A model generated the notes under the pieces. The model did no database searches, was not told the DNA's origin, and saw only the letters and a program-made list of their open reading frames with translations. Shown piece by piece: positions 16,794-25,318 of a stretch of DNA of 64,000 nt. Numbering within the stretch: the stretch's first letter is position 1; each line of letters starts with the position of its first letter. This stretch comes from Pseudomonas peradeniyensis. Its GTDB lineage: Bacteria > Pseudomonadota > Gammaproteobacteria > Pseudomonadales > Pseudomonadaceae. Location of the stretch: assembly GCF_014268935.2 (NCBI RefSeq), contig NZ_JABWRJ020000001.1, positions 310,001 to 374,000 on the forward strand, in the 5' to 3' direction. Both the position numbers and the translations under genes were made by a program.

Positions 16794-17513
16794 TCAGGGC
16801 GCGGTGACTTCGCTTTCCATATGGTCGATGCAATGCTGCATCTGGCTGCGGCATTGCTCGATCAGCGCGGGCAGGTCCTGCTGGGTCAGGCCCGCGGTGG
16901 CGATGGGGGCCAGCGAGCGAATGATCACGGTGCGCTGGCGCCAGCTGTTCAGGCCCAGGCGCTGGGTGTAGCGGCTGACGCACACCGGCACGATCGGCAC
17001 GCCGGCCTCGATGGCCATGTGGAAGGCGCCCTTCTTGAACGCCAGCAACTGCTCGCCGGGGTTGCGCGTGCCTTCGGGGAAGATCCAGATCGAGGTGTCG
17101 TCGCGCAGGGTCCGGGTGGTGGTCTGCATGGCCTTGCGCGCCTGGTAGGCGTTCTTGCGGTCGATCAGCACATTGCCGCCCAGCCAGAACAGCTGGCCGA
17201 ACAGCGGGATCCAGCCCAGGCTCTTCTTGCCGATGGCCACGGTGCGGCGCGGCACGACCTGGCCGATGATGAACAGGTCATAGTTGGACTGGTGGTTGGC
17301 GATGATCACGCAGCCGGGGGGCTGGTCCCACAGCGGGCCGACCTCGGCCTTGACCTTGATGCGCATGAGCCAGGCGGCCGGCACGCTGTACAGACGGGCG
17401 AACAGGCGGCTGTTGTCGGGGTTGAACGGGCGCAGCAGGCCGATCACCAGACCGACGACACCCACGAGCAGGAAGTGCAGCGCCAACAGGAGCATGCGAA
17501 GCATATAAAGCAT
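16794..17513 (-). CDS. 1-acyl-sn-glycerol-3-phosphate acyltransferase (PlsC type)
   Basis: 239 aa from ATG 17513 (a GTG four codons upstream is the alternative). Hydrophobic N-terminal helix, then acyltransferase block I ANHQSNYDLF (HX4D), block II around GNVLIDRKNAYQ, block III IFPEGTRNPGE and block IV VPIVPVCVS. Acylates lysophosphatidate at sn-2 to make phosphatidate at the inner membrane. Pseudomonads have several paralogues, so the symbol plsC is not assigned with certainty. 75 bp separate it from corA on the same strand. Confidence 0.9.
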   Translation of the reverse strand: MLYMLRMLLLALHFLLVGVVGLVIGLLRPFNPDNSRLFARLYSVPAAWLMRIKVKAEVGPLWDQPPGCVIIANHQSNYDLFIIGQVVPRRTVAIGKKSLGWIPLFGQLFWLGGNVLIDRKNAYQARKAMQTTTRTLRDDTSIWIFPEGTRNPGEQLLAFKKGAFHMAIEAGVPIVPVCVSRYTQRLGLNSWRQRTVIIRSLAPIATAGLTQQDLPALIEQCRSQMQHCIDHMESEVTAP

Positions 17514-17604
17514 GGTACGACTCACACCGGACAGTCGCGGCGCAGTGTACGGGTGTGCACTGTCAGGGGCAAACGTTGGTGTCGCGTACGGAGCCTGGAT
17601 ATCA

Positions 17605-17672
17605 CGTGGGAGCGGGCTTGCCCCGCGATGCGATCGCCCGGGCGGACGCCATCGCGGGGCAAGCCCGCTCCC
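17605..17672. repeat. Inverted pair of type A REPs
   Basis: CGTGGGAGCGGGCTTGCCCC faces GGGGCAAGCCCGCTCCCA, with CGCGATGCGATCGC / GCCATCGC between the arms. It lies between the crotonase stop and the acyltransferase start, both on the minus strand. Confidence 0.85.
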
Positions 17673-17705
17673 AAAATGCCTGTAGAGAAAAGCCAGTGGA
17701 CGGGA

Positions 17706-18395
17706 TCAGCCCAGGTGGTTCTGATCCGCCAGGATCGCTTCGTCCAGCGCCTCCAGCAGCGCCTTGCGTACCTTCAGCTTGGTGTTCTTGTGCGCCAGCA
17801 TGTTCAGCTTCTTGAATTCACGGGCCGCGGCCAGGGCGGTTTCCTGCAGCTGCTCGGCGGGCACCACCTTGTCGAGGAAGCCGGCTTCACGGGCGCCCTG
17901 AGGGTCGAACACCTCGGCGTTGTTCACCGAGCGCTGGAACGCCGCGCGGCCCAGGCGGTCGCGGGCCAGCTCGATACCGGCATGGTGCATGGTCATGCCG
18001 ATCTGCACTTCGTTCAGGCAGATCTTGTAGGGGCCTTCGACCCCGATGCGGTAATCACCCGACAGCAGCAGGAAGGCGCCCTTTGCCACGGCATTGCCGG
18101 GGCAGGCGACGATCACCGGGAAGGGGTGCGACAGCAGGCGACGGGCCAGGGTGGAACCGGCGGTGACCAGGCCGACGGCCTCCTTGGGGCCGGCGGTCAT
18201 CACCTTGAGGTCGTAGCCGCCGGAGAGAATGCCCGGTTGGCCGGTGATGATCACCACCGCGCGCTCCTCGACGGCACGGTCGAGCGCGGCATTGAAGGCT
18301 TTGATGACATCCGGGGAGATGGCGTTGACCTTGCCGTTGTTCAGGGTCAGGGTGGCGATGCCGTCTTCGGCGTGGTAGGTAATCAGCTCGCTCAT
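17706..18395 (-). CDS. Crotonase / enoyl-CoA hydratase family protein
   Basis: 229 aa crotonase-fold protein. Oxyanion-hole elements are GILSGGYDLK near residue 58 and GNAVAKGAFLLLSGDYRIG near 100; a potential catalytic Glu is in CLNEVQIGM. It is shorter than classic FadB-type hydratases and lacks the second conserved Glu region in recognisable form, so the reaction could be hydration, isomerisation or thioester cleavage. A 16-bp perfect palindrome 66 bp upstream suggests control by a TetR-like repressor. Confidence 0.85.
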   Translation of the reverse strand: MSELITYHAEDGIATLTLNNGKVNAISPDVIKAFNAALDRAVEERAVVIITGQPGILSGGYDLKVMTAGPKEAVGLVTAGSTLARRLLSHPFPVIVACPGNAVAKGAFLLLSGDYRIGVEGPYKICLNEVQIGMTMHHAGIELARDRLGRAAFQRSVNNAEVFDPQGAREAGFLDKVVPAEQLQETALAAAREFKKLNMLAHKNTKLKVRKALLEALDEAILADQNHLG

Positions 18396-18460
18396 GGCAG
18401 AGTCCTTTGGATGGCGTGGCGATGACGTTACCCAGCGGCACCGGCCAGGTAAAGCGCCAA

Positions 18461-18476
18461 GACTGACTGGTCAGTC
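18461..18476. promoter_or_regulatory. 16-bp perfect palindrome upstream of the crotonase gene
   Basis: GACTGAC-TG-GTCAGTC, 66 bp upstream of the crotonase start. This size and symmetry fit operators of TetR-family regulators. No regulator gene lies adjacent. The assignment to TetR is inference from shape only. Confidence 0.55.
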
Positions 18477-18619
18477 AGCGTCGCGTCCTTGCGCCCTGTG
18501 CCACCGGGGTGGGGGCACGAGGGGCGGGAAAAGCGCTGGGCACAATGGCAGCATTGCCCTGATTGCCCCGGTTTTTCGGTCGATTGGCTTAAGCGCATGA
18601 AAATTCTGAAAAAAATGCT

Positions 18620-18648
18620 TGCCAAAGGAAAAGGCTTCTACTAAATTA
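18620..18648 (+). promoter_or_regulatory. tRNA-Ser promoter
   Basis: TTGCCA (18620-18625) and TAAATT (18643-18648) with 17-bp spacing, followed by the GC-rich discriminator GCGCGCC typical of stringently controlled stable RNA promoters. Lies 37 bp before the tRNA. Confidence 0.65.
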
Positions 18649-18685
18649 GCGCGCCTCGACAGGCTGAATAGCTTGAAGAGAAAAC

Positions 18686-18775
18686 GGTGAAGTGTCCGAG
18701 TGGTCGAAGGAGCACGCCTGGAAAGTGTGTATACGAGAAATCGTATCAAGGGTTCAAATCCCTTCTTCACCGCCA
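18686..18775 (+). tRNA. tRNA-Ser (anticodon GGA)
   Basis: 90 nt with the acceptor stem GGTGAAG/CTTCACC, discriminator G and encoded CCA. The anticodon loop CTGGAAA gives GGA, reading UCC/UCU. The long variable arm (TATACGAGAAATCGTATCA) and the T arm GGGTTCAAATCCC are typical of class II serine tRNAs. Confidence 0.97.
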
Positions 18776-18787
18776 CATTCTACGAGA

Positions 18788-18819
18788 AGCCCCCGAATCG
18801 AAAGGTTCGGGGGCTTTTT
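18788..18819 (+). terminator. tRNA-Ser terminator
   Basis: AGCCCCCGAA and TTCGGGGGCT pair around TCGAAAGG, followed by TTTTTG, 12 bp after the tRNA. Confidence 0.88.
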
Positions 18820-18888
18820 GTTTGCGTGTGATTTATATCGAAGCAACAGCGGGTGGCGCGCGCTGTTGGCGGCGCCACCCTTGCGCTG

Positions 18889-20769
18889 CTAGCGCAGCGC
18901 GTTGGCGGAGGGGGTCGCCGTGGAGGGGCGTGGCAATGCCTGTCGCTCCAGTGCCTCGCGGATTCTTTCCTTGGCGGCTTCCCCATAAAGCCTTGAGCCG
19001 ATCTCGTTCAGATGATCGCTGTCCGAGTAAAGCGGTGTCGCTCCGTGGAAGGGTGCATCGCGCCAGAGTTCGAGGTCGGTGAAATCCAGTACCCCGACGT
19101 TCGAATACTGCCTGGTCATCTCGCTGATCCTGGTATTGGCCAGTCGCCACTTGTCGTCGACCTCCACCGCAGGGGCGAGACCGAGCGCCTTGAGTCGCAT
19201 GGCGCGCTGCAGGTCGGCGGTGAGGTTGGGAATCTGCATGAGCACGAACACGTGCTGATGGCGGCGTGAGGCATCCTTGAGCAGCTTGTCGATCGCATCG
19301 ACGGAGACTGGGTCGTTGGCGTGCAGATCCCATCGGCCGGCAAGCATCACCGTGCTGGCCGTGGCCAGCTCCTTTTCCACCTGCTGTGTCTGTGCCTTGC
19401 ACGCGGCGCGCGCGTTTTCCGGGACAGACTGAAGGTTGAAACCATGGATCGGCAGGCAACTGCTCGCGCTGATGACTTTCAGGCGTGCATTGAGGTGGCG
19501 TCCGACCACATCGGCAAACAGATTGAGCTGCGCGGCATGGCTGTCACCGATTACCAGGATCTCCTGGTTGCCATCCCGGGCGCCCCGTATGCAGTCGCCT
19601 GTTACCTGGCCATGGCAGATGAGCGCCGGATCGGCGTAGCGGGTGACCTCGACGGGTGGGCGTGGGTATACCACCTTGTTGACCTTGCGCGTCGACCAGA
19701 TCGTTGCCACTGCAACGATCACGATCAAGGCGGTCAGGCCCAGTGATGGCGACAGGTTGCGTTTGAAGCGGATGGTGTTTTCGATGAAGCGGTAGGAGAG
19801 CCAGCTGGTCACCAGGGTCAGCAAGGCCGCGCTTGCCAGGGCTGTCGGGGGAAGCTCGTAGCTGCCATGGATGTAACGCAGCGCCGCCAGTATCGGCCAG
19901 TGCCAGAGATACAGCGAATAGGACAGGTTGCCGACGGCAACGGCCAGCGGGTGGCACAACGGGTTGCCGCGCTGGTTGATGGCGCCCCAGATCACCAGGG
20001 CTGCGCCGAAGCATGCTGGCAGCATCGGCAGCCCGGGCTTGAAGGTGTCTTCCTGTATCAGGACAAGGCTGGCCAGCATCAGGACAGCCCCCGCTGCGCA
20101 GGCCAGGCGCTGCCACATTGCCTGGGTTGGCGGGCGGATCAGGGCGGTCACGCTGCCGATCAGAAATTCCGGTACTCGGGCGAGCAGCGAGTAATAGAGC
20201 CCGGTGGAGTCCTGCTGCCCGCCCCGAAACGTCGCATAGGCGGTGAGCAGGACGAACAGCGCGACCAGGACCGGCCGTCGCCATTTGTCGGGCAACAGCA
20301 GGAACAGCACCGGCATCAGCAGGTAGTACTGCATTTCGATCGCCAGCGACCAGGTGTGCAACAGCGGCAGTTCGAAGGCCTTGGGGCCGAAGTAGTCGTA
20401 GTAGCTGGCGAAATAGTGGTTGCTGTTGAAGACCAGTGCCGCTTTGGCGCTGTCGAAGAAGGCACGGAAGTCGCCCTTGGTCAGCAGTACGGCGAAGCCC
20501 AGTGAGCTGATGACGATCAGGGCCAGGTAGGCCGGTATGATTCTCCGGGCACGTGACAGGTAGAACTGCCGGTAACTGAAGCGGCCGCAGGCATGCTGGT
20601 CGCGCAACAGCCGGGTAATGATGAAGCCGGAAATGACGAAGAAGATGTCGACGCCGAGGAAGCCCCCTGGCAGCCAGCTGCTGTTCATGTGGAACAGGAT
20701 GACGGCGAGCACTGCAAGTGCACGCAAGCCTTGGATGTCGTTTCTTATTACGGGGACGGTCGTCTGCAT
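18889..20769 (-). CDS. OafA/YrhL-type membrane acyltransferase with SGNH domain
   Basis: 626 aa. The N-terminal acyltransferase-3 domain has about ten helices (residues 10-365), beginning NDIQGLRALAVLAVILFH with catalytic His27 and GFLGVDIFFVISGFII. The C-terminal periplasmic SGNH domain has ILVIGDSHAAQ (Ser410) and DSDHLNEIG with the Asp-His pair near residue 595. Such fusions O-acetylate O-antigen or other surface glycans. Start at ATG 20769 fits the conserved N-terminus, but the SD is weak. It lies between tRNA-Ser and a glycosyltransferase, and its GC content appears lower by eye than flanking genes, hinting at a strain-variable surface locus. Confidence 0.92.
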   Translation of the reverse strand: MQTTVPVIRNDIQGLRALAVLAVILFHMNSSWLPGGFLGVDIFFVISGFIITRLLRDQHACGRFSYRQFYLSRARRIIPAYLALIVISSLGFAVLLTKGDFRAFFDSAKAALVFNSNHYFASYYDYFGPKAFELPLLHTWSLAIEMQYYLLMPVLFLLLPDKWRRPVLVALFVLLTAYATFRGGQQDSTGLYYSLLARVPEFLIGSVTALIRPPTQAMWQRLACAAGAVLMLASLVLIQEDTFKPGLPMLPACFGAALVIWGAINQRGNPLCHPLAVAVGNLSYSLYLWHWPILAALRYIHGSYELPPTALASAALLTLVTSWLSYRFIENTIRFKRNLSPSLGLTALIVIVAVATIWSTRKVNKVVYPRPPVEVTRYADPALICHGQVTGDCIRGARDGNQEILVIGDSHAAQLNLFADVVGRHLNARLKVISASSCLPIHGFNLQSVPENARAACKAQTQQVEKELATASTVMLAGRWDLHANDPVSVDAIDKLLKDASRRHQHVFVLMQIPNLTADLQRAMRLKALGLAPAVEVDDKWRLANTRISEMTRQYSNVGVLDFTDLELWRDAPFHGATPLYSDSDHLNEIGSRLYGEAAKERIREALERQALPRPSTATPSANALR

Positions 20770-20912
20770 GGGCCGGTATTCTATTGCCAGGGGCGGGCGG
20801 CTGGCGATTATACGGGGCGTGACGAAGCGGGGGTTAGCGGGTTTTGCCCGGTGAGACAGGCCTGATTGAATGCAGGCCCGACGCGTTGCGGGTCGGGCCA
20901 TGCGAATGGGCG

Positions 20913-21944
20913 TTAACTGACAGCCCTGGATCGACGTTCTGCAAAGGCGTGGAAATCCCGGTCCTGAGCCCAGAGTTTATCCACCTCGTCGCGTTTCTCC
21001 GGCGTCGGCATTTGGTTCAGCACCTCAAGTGCCTTGTCCCAAAACACATAGCGGGTCGCGTTCAGGTAGACGCAGGTGCTTGGCTTGCGACCGAGCAAGT
21101 AGTACCGGCCAACCTTGCGCAGCTCGCTGCTCAGGCCCATGAGCCTGAACCTGTTGCCGACCCTGTGCGTCAGGTTGGGGGGCGGTATGTGGCTGGGCAC
21201 TCCCCGCGAAACCTCGACCAGTGCGCGGCTGAACTGCTCATCGAAACGCTGGAAGAACAGCCCTACCATGGCGTGGTAATAGGACTTCTGTGAATAGTAG
21301 TGATGCACGCAGTCGCGGGCCTCGACCACCTGCTTGTCGCCCAGCATGAAGGAAACGGCGATCTGCTCCATGGTGTGCAGCTGTGTATGCAAGTGTGCCC
21401 ATTGATCGATCAGGGCGATCGCCTCGTCCAGCAGTCCGGTGTGACGGCGAGTCATTCCGCAGATACCGCTGTTGTAGAGACGCAGCGAAGGGCTGGGGGA
21501 ACGTTTGCTCGCCGCCAGTTCTGCGACCAGCCCGGTGTAGTCGTCGCGTTGCGACGCGTGCTGCCAGCAGAACTCGAATTGGTCCATGAGGAAATGCTCA
21601 TCGCTGACGCGCTCGAAGAGCATTGCCGGATCTTTCACGAAGATGGTATCGGTATCGACGAAGATGGTCTTTTCAGCGAGCTCCATGCCCCGGCGAATCG
21701 CCATGGCCTTGCGTCGGTGAACGTAACCGGCCGGTCCCATCCAGTCGGCCAATGTCGCCTCGTCCAGAAACTCCGTATGAACCGGCCAGCCTGCGAAGGC
21801 CTCGGGATGGTCGGTGAACACGGTAATGTTGAAGCTCTCGCGGTCGGCTTGGTGACGCAGGGCGGAGAGGATGCTGAACTTTGCCTCGTGCAGATAAGCG
21901 GTTTTCTTTCCGTACAGGAGGTACAACAGATGATTCGACTGCAT
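20913..21944 (-). CDS. Putative GT-A type glycosyltransferase
   Basis: 343 aa, soluble. The N-terminal Rossmann-like region includes KFSILSALRHQ and NITVFTDHP, followed by IFVDTDTIFVKDP, where D97-x-D99 would bind metal and nucleotide-sugar as in GT8-like enzymes. YNSGICGM and the later HHYYSQKSYY region also fit. Sugar donor and acceptor are unknown. It precedes the acyltransferase on the same strand, with 143 bp between them that contain a GGCCCGAC/GTCGGGCC hairpin. Probably both decorate a surface polysaccharide. Confidence 0.75.
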   Translation of the reverse strand: MQSNHLLYLLYGKKTAYLHEAKFSILSALRHQADRESFNITVFTDHPEAFAGWPVHTEFLDEATLADWMGPAGYVHRRKAMAIRRGMELAEKTIFVDTDTIFVKDPAMLFERVSDEHFLMDQFEFCWQHASQRDDYTGLVAELAASKRSPSPSLRLYNSGICGMTRRHTGLLDEAIALIDQWAHLHTQLHTMEQIAVSFMLGDKQVVEARDCVHHYYSQKSYYHAMVGLFFQRFDEQFSRALVEVSRGVPSHIPPPNLTHRVGNRFRLMGLSSELRKVGRYYLLGRKPSTCVYLNATRYVFWDKALEVLNQMPTPEKRDEVDKLWAQDRDFHAFAERRSRAVS

Positions 21945-22145
21945 AAAAACTGAATTCCAATATCCCTATCCGGCTCCGCGCCTATTGGGTGGCATAATGC
22001 CATATGCGTGTGAAAGCCTCCAAACGGCTTTCAGCGGGTGTGGCGACGATTATGTTGCAGGGGACTGCAACGATAAGGTGAGAAGGCCCCCGCGTCGTTC
22101 GACCGCGAACTGGGGGCCGTGTTTGCCGGATATCCGGCGCGGCGC

Positions 22146-24278
22146 TCAAAAACTGACACTGGCCGACAGGCGGGCGGTTCGCGGTGCTCCCTGGAACAGG
22201 TAGTTGTCGCCCAGGTAGTCGCCCACGTCGCGCCAGTAGCGCTTGTCGAAGAGGTTGTCCACGGTCAGGCGCAGCACGGTGTCGTAGCCACCGATGGTCG
22301 TGCGGTAGCGGCTGCCGACGTCGAACACGGTATAGCCGCCGACTTCGACATCACCGGTGTGGTTGGCGTACTTGCTGGCGCTGTAGCGGGCGCCGCCGAG
22401 CAGGGCCAGGCCGGGTACGGGCAGGGCGTAGTCGGCCTGCAGCGCCGCGCGCAGGCGCGGGACGTTGATCGCCTGGTGGCCTTCGTAGGCGTCAGTGTCG
22501 CTGTTCTGCACGCGTGCGCGGATCGCCGCGGCGCTGGCCTGGATCTGCAGGTTGGAGGTCACCCAGCCGCTGGCGCCGAGTTCGAGACCGGTATTTTTCT
22601 GCTGGCCCGACTGCACGTAGGTCGGCGCCGGGGTGTCGTCGGGCCGGGCATATTGGTAGGCCTGGCGGATCTGGAACAGCGCCGCGCTGAAGCTCATGCC
22701 CTGCCAGTCGCGCTTGATGCCGACCTCGAGCTGGCGCGACAGGGTGGGGGCGAGGATTTCGAATTTGTTGCTGGCGAACCACGGTGCCGTGCCGCCTGCT
22801 GAAAGACCCTTCGAGTAGCTGGCGTACAGCGTGGTGTCCGATTGAGGTTTATAGATCAACGCGGCGTTGGGCAGCAGTTGGTACTGGCGAGTATGGCGGT
22901 CGGGTTCACCGGTTTCCTTCCAGGTTTTTTCATCCAGGCGTACTTCCCGGGCACCGATTACAGTCTGCCAGTTCTCGTTGAACGTGATGCGGTCACTGAA
23001 GAACAGGCCGTACTGGCGGCTGTCGAGACGGCGCTCACTGTCGCGAAGCGGGTTATCCGAGGGAGGAAAGGCGGGGGCACCGGTGTGGATATTGCCGGTG
23101 CCGCGCCAATCATTGTAGCCCGGCCGCTGATCCAGTGTACGACGCTGAGCGCTGGTGCCCACAGTCAGCTCATGGCCCACGCCCAAGGCGTCGAAGCGTC
23201 CATCAAGCGTGGCCTGTGCCTCGTCGATCCGCCGGGTGTCGTCGGGACTGCGGAAATCGTAGATGTCGTAGTCGCCGTTGCTGCCGAAGAAGGCGCCCTC
23301 GCTCGAGCCCCAGGCAAACGCACTGTAGTCGTCGATCACCACCTTGCTGCGCGAAGCGCTCAAGGTGCCGTTCCAGTTGTCGTTGAACTGGTACTTGAAG
23401 CGCCCACCCAGGTTCAGCGAGTCGTTCTGCACCGGCTTGGCCCAGGACTGCCAGGCCAGGTGATCCTTGGGATCGATGTTGTGGGGTAGCTGCTTGCCGC
23501 CGAGCAGTTGATAACCCGGTACCGAATATTGCTCTCGGTGCTGGTACTCGGCGTCCAGTTCCAGCACGGCATTCGGGTTGATCTGCCAGTCGAGCGCCAG
23601 GGAGGCGAAATCCCGCTTGCCGTCGGCGTGGTCGACATAGGAGCGGATGTCCTCGTGGGCCAGGTTGACCCGCAGGCCGAACTGGCGCTCGGCGCCGAAC
23701 CAGCCGCCCAGGTCGGTGGCCAGGTAGCGTTCGCCCTGCTCGTTGCTCGAGACCGTGACCGAGCGCACGTCCTCGGCGCGCTTGGTCACGTAGTTGACCA
23801 GCCCGCCGGGCTCCGACACGCCGCTCTGCAACCCCGACAGCCCCTTGAGCAGTTCCACCTGCTGCTTGTTCTCCAGCGCCACGTTCTGCTCGCCGGCGAT
23901 GGTCTGGCCGTTGATCCGGTAGCTGCTGGCGGCATTGAGCTCGAAGCCGCGCACGTTGAAGTTCTCGTAGTAGCCGATCGGCGCGTAGCTTTCGCCCACC
24001 GAGGCATCGCTTTGCAGCACCTCGCTCAGCTTGCGCACCTGGCGGTCGTCCAGCAGCTGGCGGCTGAACACGCTGACCGAGGCCGGGGTGTCGAGCAGTG
24101 GTGCATTGTGCAGGCCGCCGACCTGGGCTTCGCGTGCCTGGTAGCCGGTGTTGTCCTGAACCTCGGAGATGCGTACCGGGGCGAGGGTCACACTGTCCTC
24201 GGCCAGGCCCTGGCCACTGTGCAGGGCCAGGCCCAGGCCGAGCAGGCCAAGGGGCAGGCGGGGGCGAAGCGGGGTCAT
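22146..24278 (-). CDS. TonB-dependent siderophore receptor
   Basis: 710 aa outer-membrane receptor. Signal peptide MTPLRPRLPLGLLGLGLALHS...GLA; AAGGAG lies 7 nt before the ATG. A TonB-box-like VTLAPVRISE is followed by the plug domain (TPASVSVFSRQLLDDRQ, YYENFNVRGFELN) and a 22-strand barrel ending SASVSF with C-terminal Phe. There is no extra N-terminal signalling domain, so it is not an FpvA/FecA-type transducer. It probably imports a ferric siderophore, perhaps a xenosiderophore, as no biosynthesis genes lie nearby. No Fur box was identified with certainty in 24279-24500. Confidence 0.93.
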   Translation of the reverse strand: MTPLRPRLPLGLLGLGLALHSGQGLAEDSVTLAPVRISEVQDNTGYQAREAQVGGLHNAPLLDTPASVSVFSRQLLDDRQVRKLSEVLQSDASVGESYAPIGYYENFNVRGFELNAASSYRINGQTIAGEQNVALENKQQVELLKGLSGLQSGVSEPGGLVNYVTKRAEDVRSVTVSSNEQGERYLATDLGGWFGAERQFGLRVNLAHEDIRSYVDHADGKRDFASLALDWQINPNAVLELDAEYQHREQYSVPGYQLLGGKQLPHNIDPKDHLAWQSWAKPVQNDSLNLGGRFKYQFNDNWNGTLSASRSKVVIDDYSAFAWGSSEGAFFGSNGDYDIYDFRSPDDTRRIDEAQATLDGRFDALGVGHELTVGTSAQRRTLDQRPGYNDWRGTGNIHTGAPAFPPSDNPLRDSERRLDSRQYGLFFSDRITFNENWQTVIGAREVRLDEKTWKETGEPDRHTRQYQLLPNAALIYKPQSDTTLYASYSKGLSAGGTAPWFASNKFEILAPTLSRQLEVGIKRDWQGMSFSAALFQIRQAYQYARPDDTPAPTYVQSGQQKNTGLELGASGWVTSNLQIQASAAAIRARVQNSDTDAYEGHQAINVPRLRAALQADYALPVPGLALLGGARYSASKYANHTGDVEVGGYTVFDVGSRYRTTIGGYDTVLRLTVDNLFDKRYWRDVGDYLGDNYLFQGAPRTARLSASVSF

Positions 24279-24404
24279 GCAAGGCTCCTTGAAAAGTGGA
24301 CGCGCCGTTATCGCTCGGCAGCTGTCGGGCAGGCAAAAGGGCGCCATGGTAGCAGGCTGCCAGGGGAGGGATTCGATGTTTCAGGGGAAACGTTCGTATG
24401 GCTG

Positions 24405-24463
24405 ATGCAAGCCCGCTCCTACAGATGCATCTGCCCCTGTGGGAGCCGGCTTGCCGGCAATCA
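24405..24463. repeat. Degenerate type A REP pair
   Basis: GCAAGCCCGCTCCTAC and GTGGGAGCCGGCTTGCCGGCAA face each other. The arms are of different subtypes (CCCGC and CCGGC), making an imperfect hairpin. Downstream of a minus gene and upstream of the TonB receptor. Confidence 0.7.
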
Positions 24464-24500
24464 GGCCTGTCATGTCAGAACGAACGAAGCAGCTGTGGAT

Positions 24501-24878
24501 TCAGGCCGCCGCCGGCCGCTGGTGCCGGCGCCAGTTGTCGTCGATCTTCGACCAGGTCTTGCCGTCGGTGATGGCCAGCAGCTTGCGGCCATCCTTGAAG
24601 GTGGCGAGGAAGGTGACTTCCTCTTCCTTGCCGCCCAGCAGGAGGCCAGCCAGCAGGCCGACCGGGCCGGCCACCAGGGCGCCGGCCACGCCCCAGCCCA
24701 GGGCGCCACCGAGGCTGCGGGTCGATTCGAGGTTGGCCAGCTTCAGATCCTTGATCCGCGCCAGCGAAATGCGCTCGCCGGGCGAGGGGCTACGCGGGGT
24801 CTTGAGAGTGAGCGCTCCATTGCGATACTCGCCTTCACCTTGCAAGAAATCGCCGGATTGCACCGTGAGTCTTGTCAT
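24501..24878 (-). CDS. Small protein with glycine-rich hydrophobic centre
   Basis: 125 aa. The N-terminal region (MTRLTVQSGDFLQGEGEYRNGALTL) looks like a small beta domain. Residues 55-82 are hydrophobic and Gly-rich (LGGALGWGVAGALVAGPVGLLAGLLLGG), a glycine-zipper-like membrane segment. The C-terminal 40 residues are beta-rich (TFLATFKDGRKLLAITDGKTW). Family not recognised. It is divergent from aprA with 440 bp between. Proteins of this build often bind lipid or membrane, but the role is unknown. Confidence 0.7.
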   Translation of the reverse strand: MTRLTVQSGDFLQGEGEYRNGALTLKTPRSPSPGERISLARIKDLKLANLESTRSLGGALGWGVAGALVAGPVGLLAGLLLGGKEEEVTFLATFKDGRKLLAITDGKTWSKIDDNWRRHQRPAAA

Positions 24879-25318
24879 TGTGTCGTCCTGTCAGGAAGGG
24901 GTCGTTGACCAACGCCTACTGAGCGCTTGCCACGCCGGCAAGTCAACGAGCAGGCGACGGAGGGTCGTGTGGCGGGTTGTCGCGCAGTAAAGCGCATAGA
25001 CGAGCGAGCGGTGGCGCTCAACAAGTGAAAGTCGCATTTTCGAAAGTAAACTTCGAACCGTTGTCTATAACTGTCACGGTGCATGACTGGAACTAATGCT
25101 TATCGCTGGCGCCGTTGATCCATCGCAGTTTGCGCAAATTAGTGCGGCGCAGTTTATTTTCGAAAACGAAAAAATGACGTCAAAAAACGCTGGACATCAA
25201 GTTTCAATGTGTGTCAGTTTTTTTGCGCCTCATAAAGGCGAGTGACAGGAAGTTCTCGCCCGGTGGGAGAACCCTGTCGGACATCAACTGCTTTTTTGTA
25301 CACAAGGAAGTAATCTGC
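24879..25318 (+). promoter_or_regulatory. aprA upstream region and structured leader
   Basis: 440 bp without a gene, AT-richer than its surroundings. ATTTTCGAAA occurs twice, at 25036-25045 and 25156-25165, 120 bp apart. Nearer the gene are two hairpins: CGCCT-CATAA-AGGCG (25226-25240), and GACAGG-AA-GTTCTC paired with GAGAAC-CCTGTC (25244-25278). GGA triplets in the second hairpin and in AAGGAAG before the ATG could be RsmA sites; P. entomophila AprA is known to be Gac-controlled, but the link here is inference. Confidence 0.55.

Noticed and set aside
25211..25318. N-terminal extension of AprA
   Set aside because: The extra 36 codons cover leader hairpins and have no homology to the serralysin propeptide; a good SD precedes 25319.
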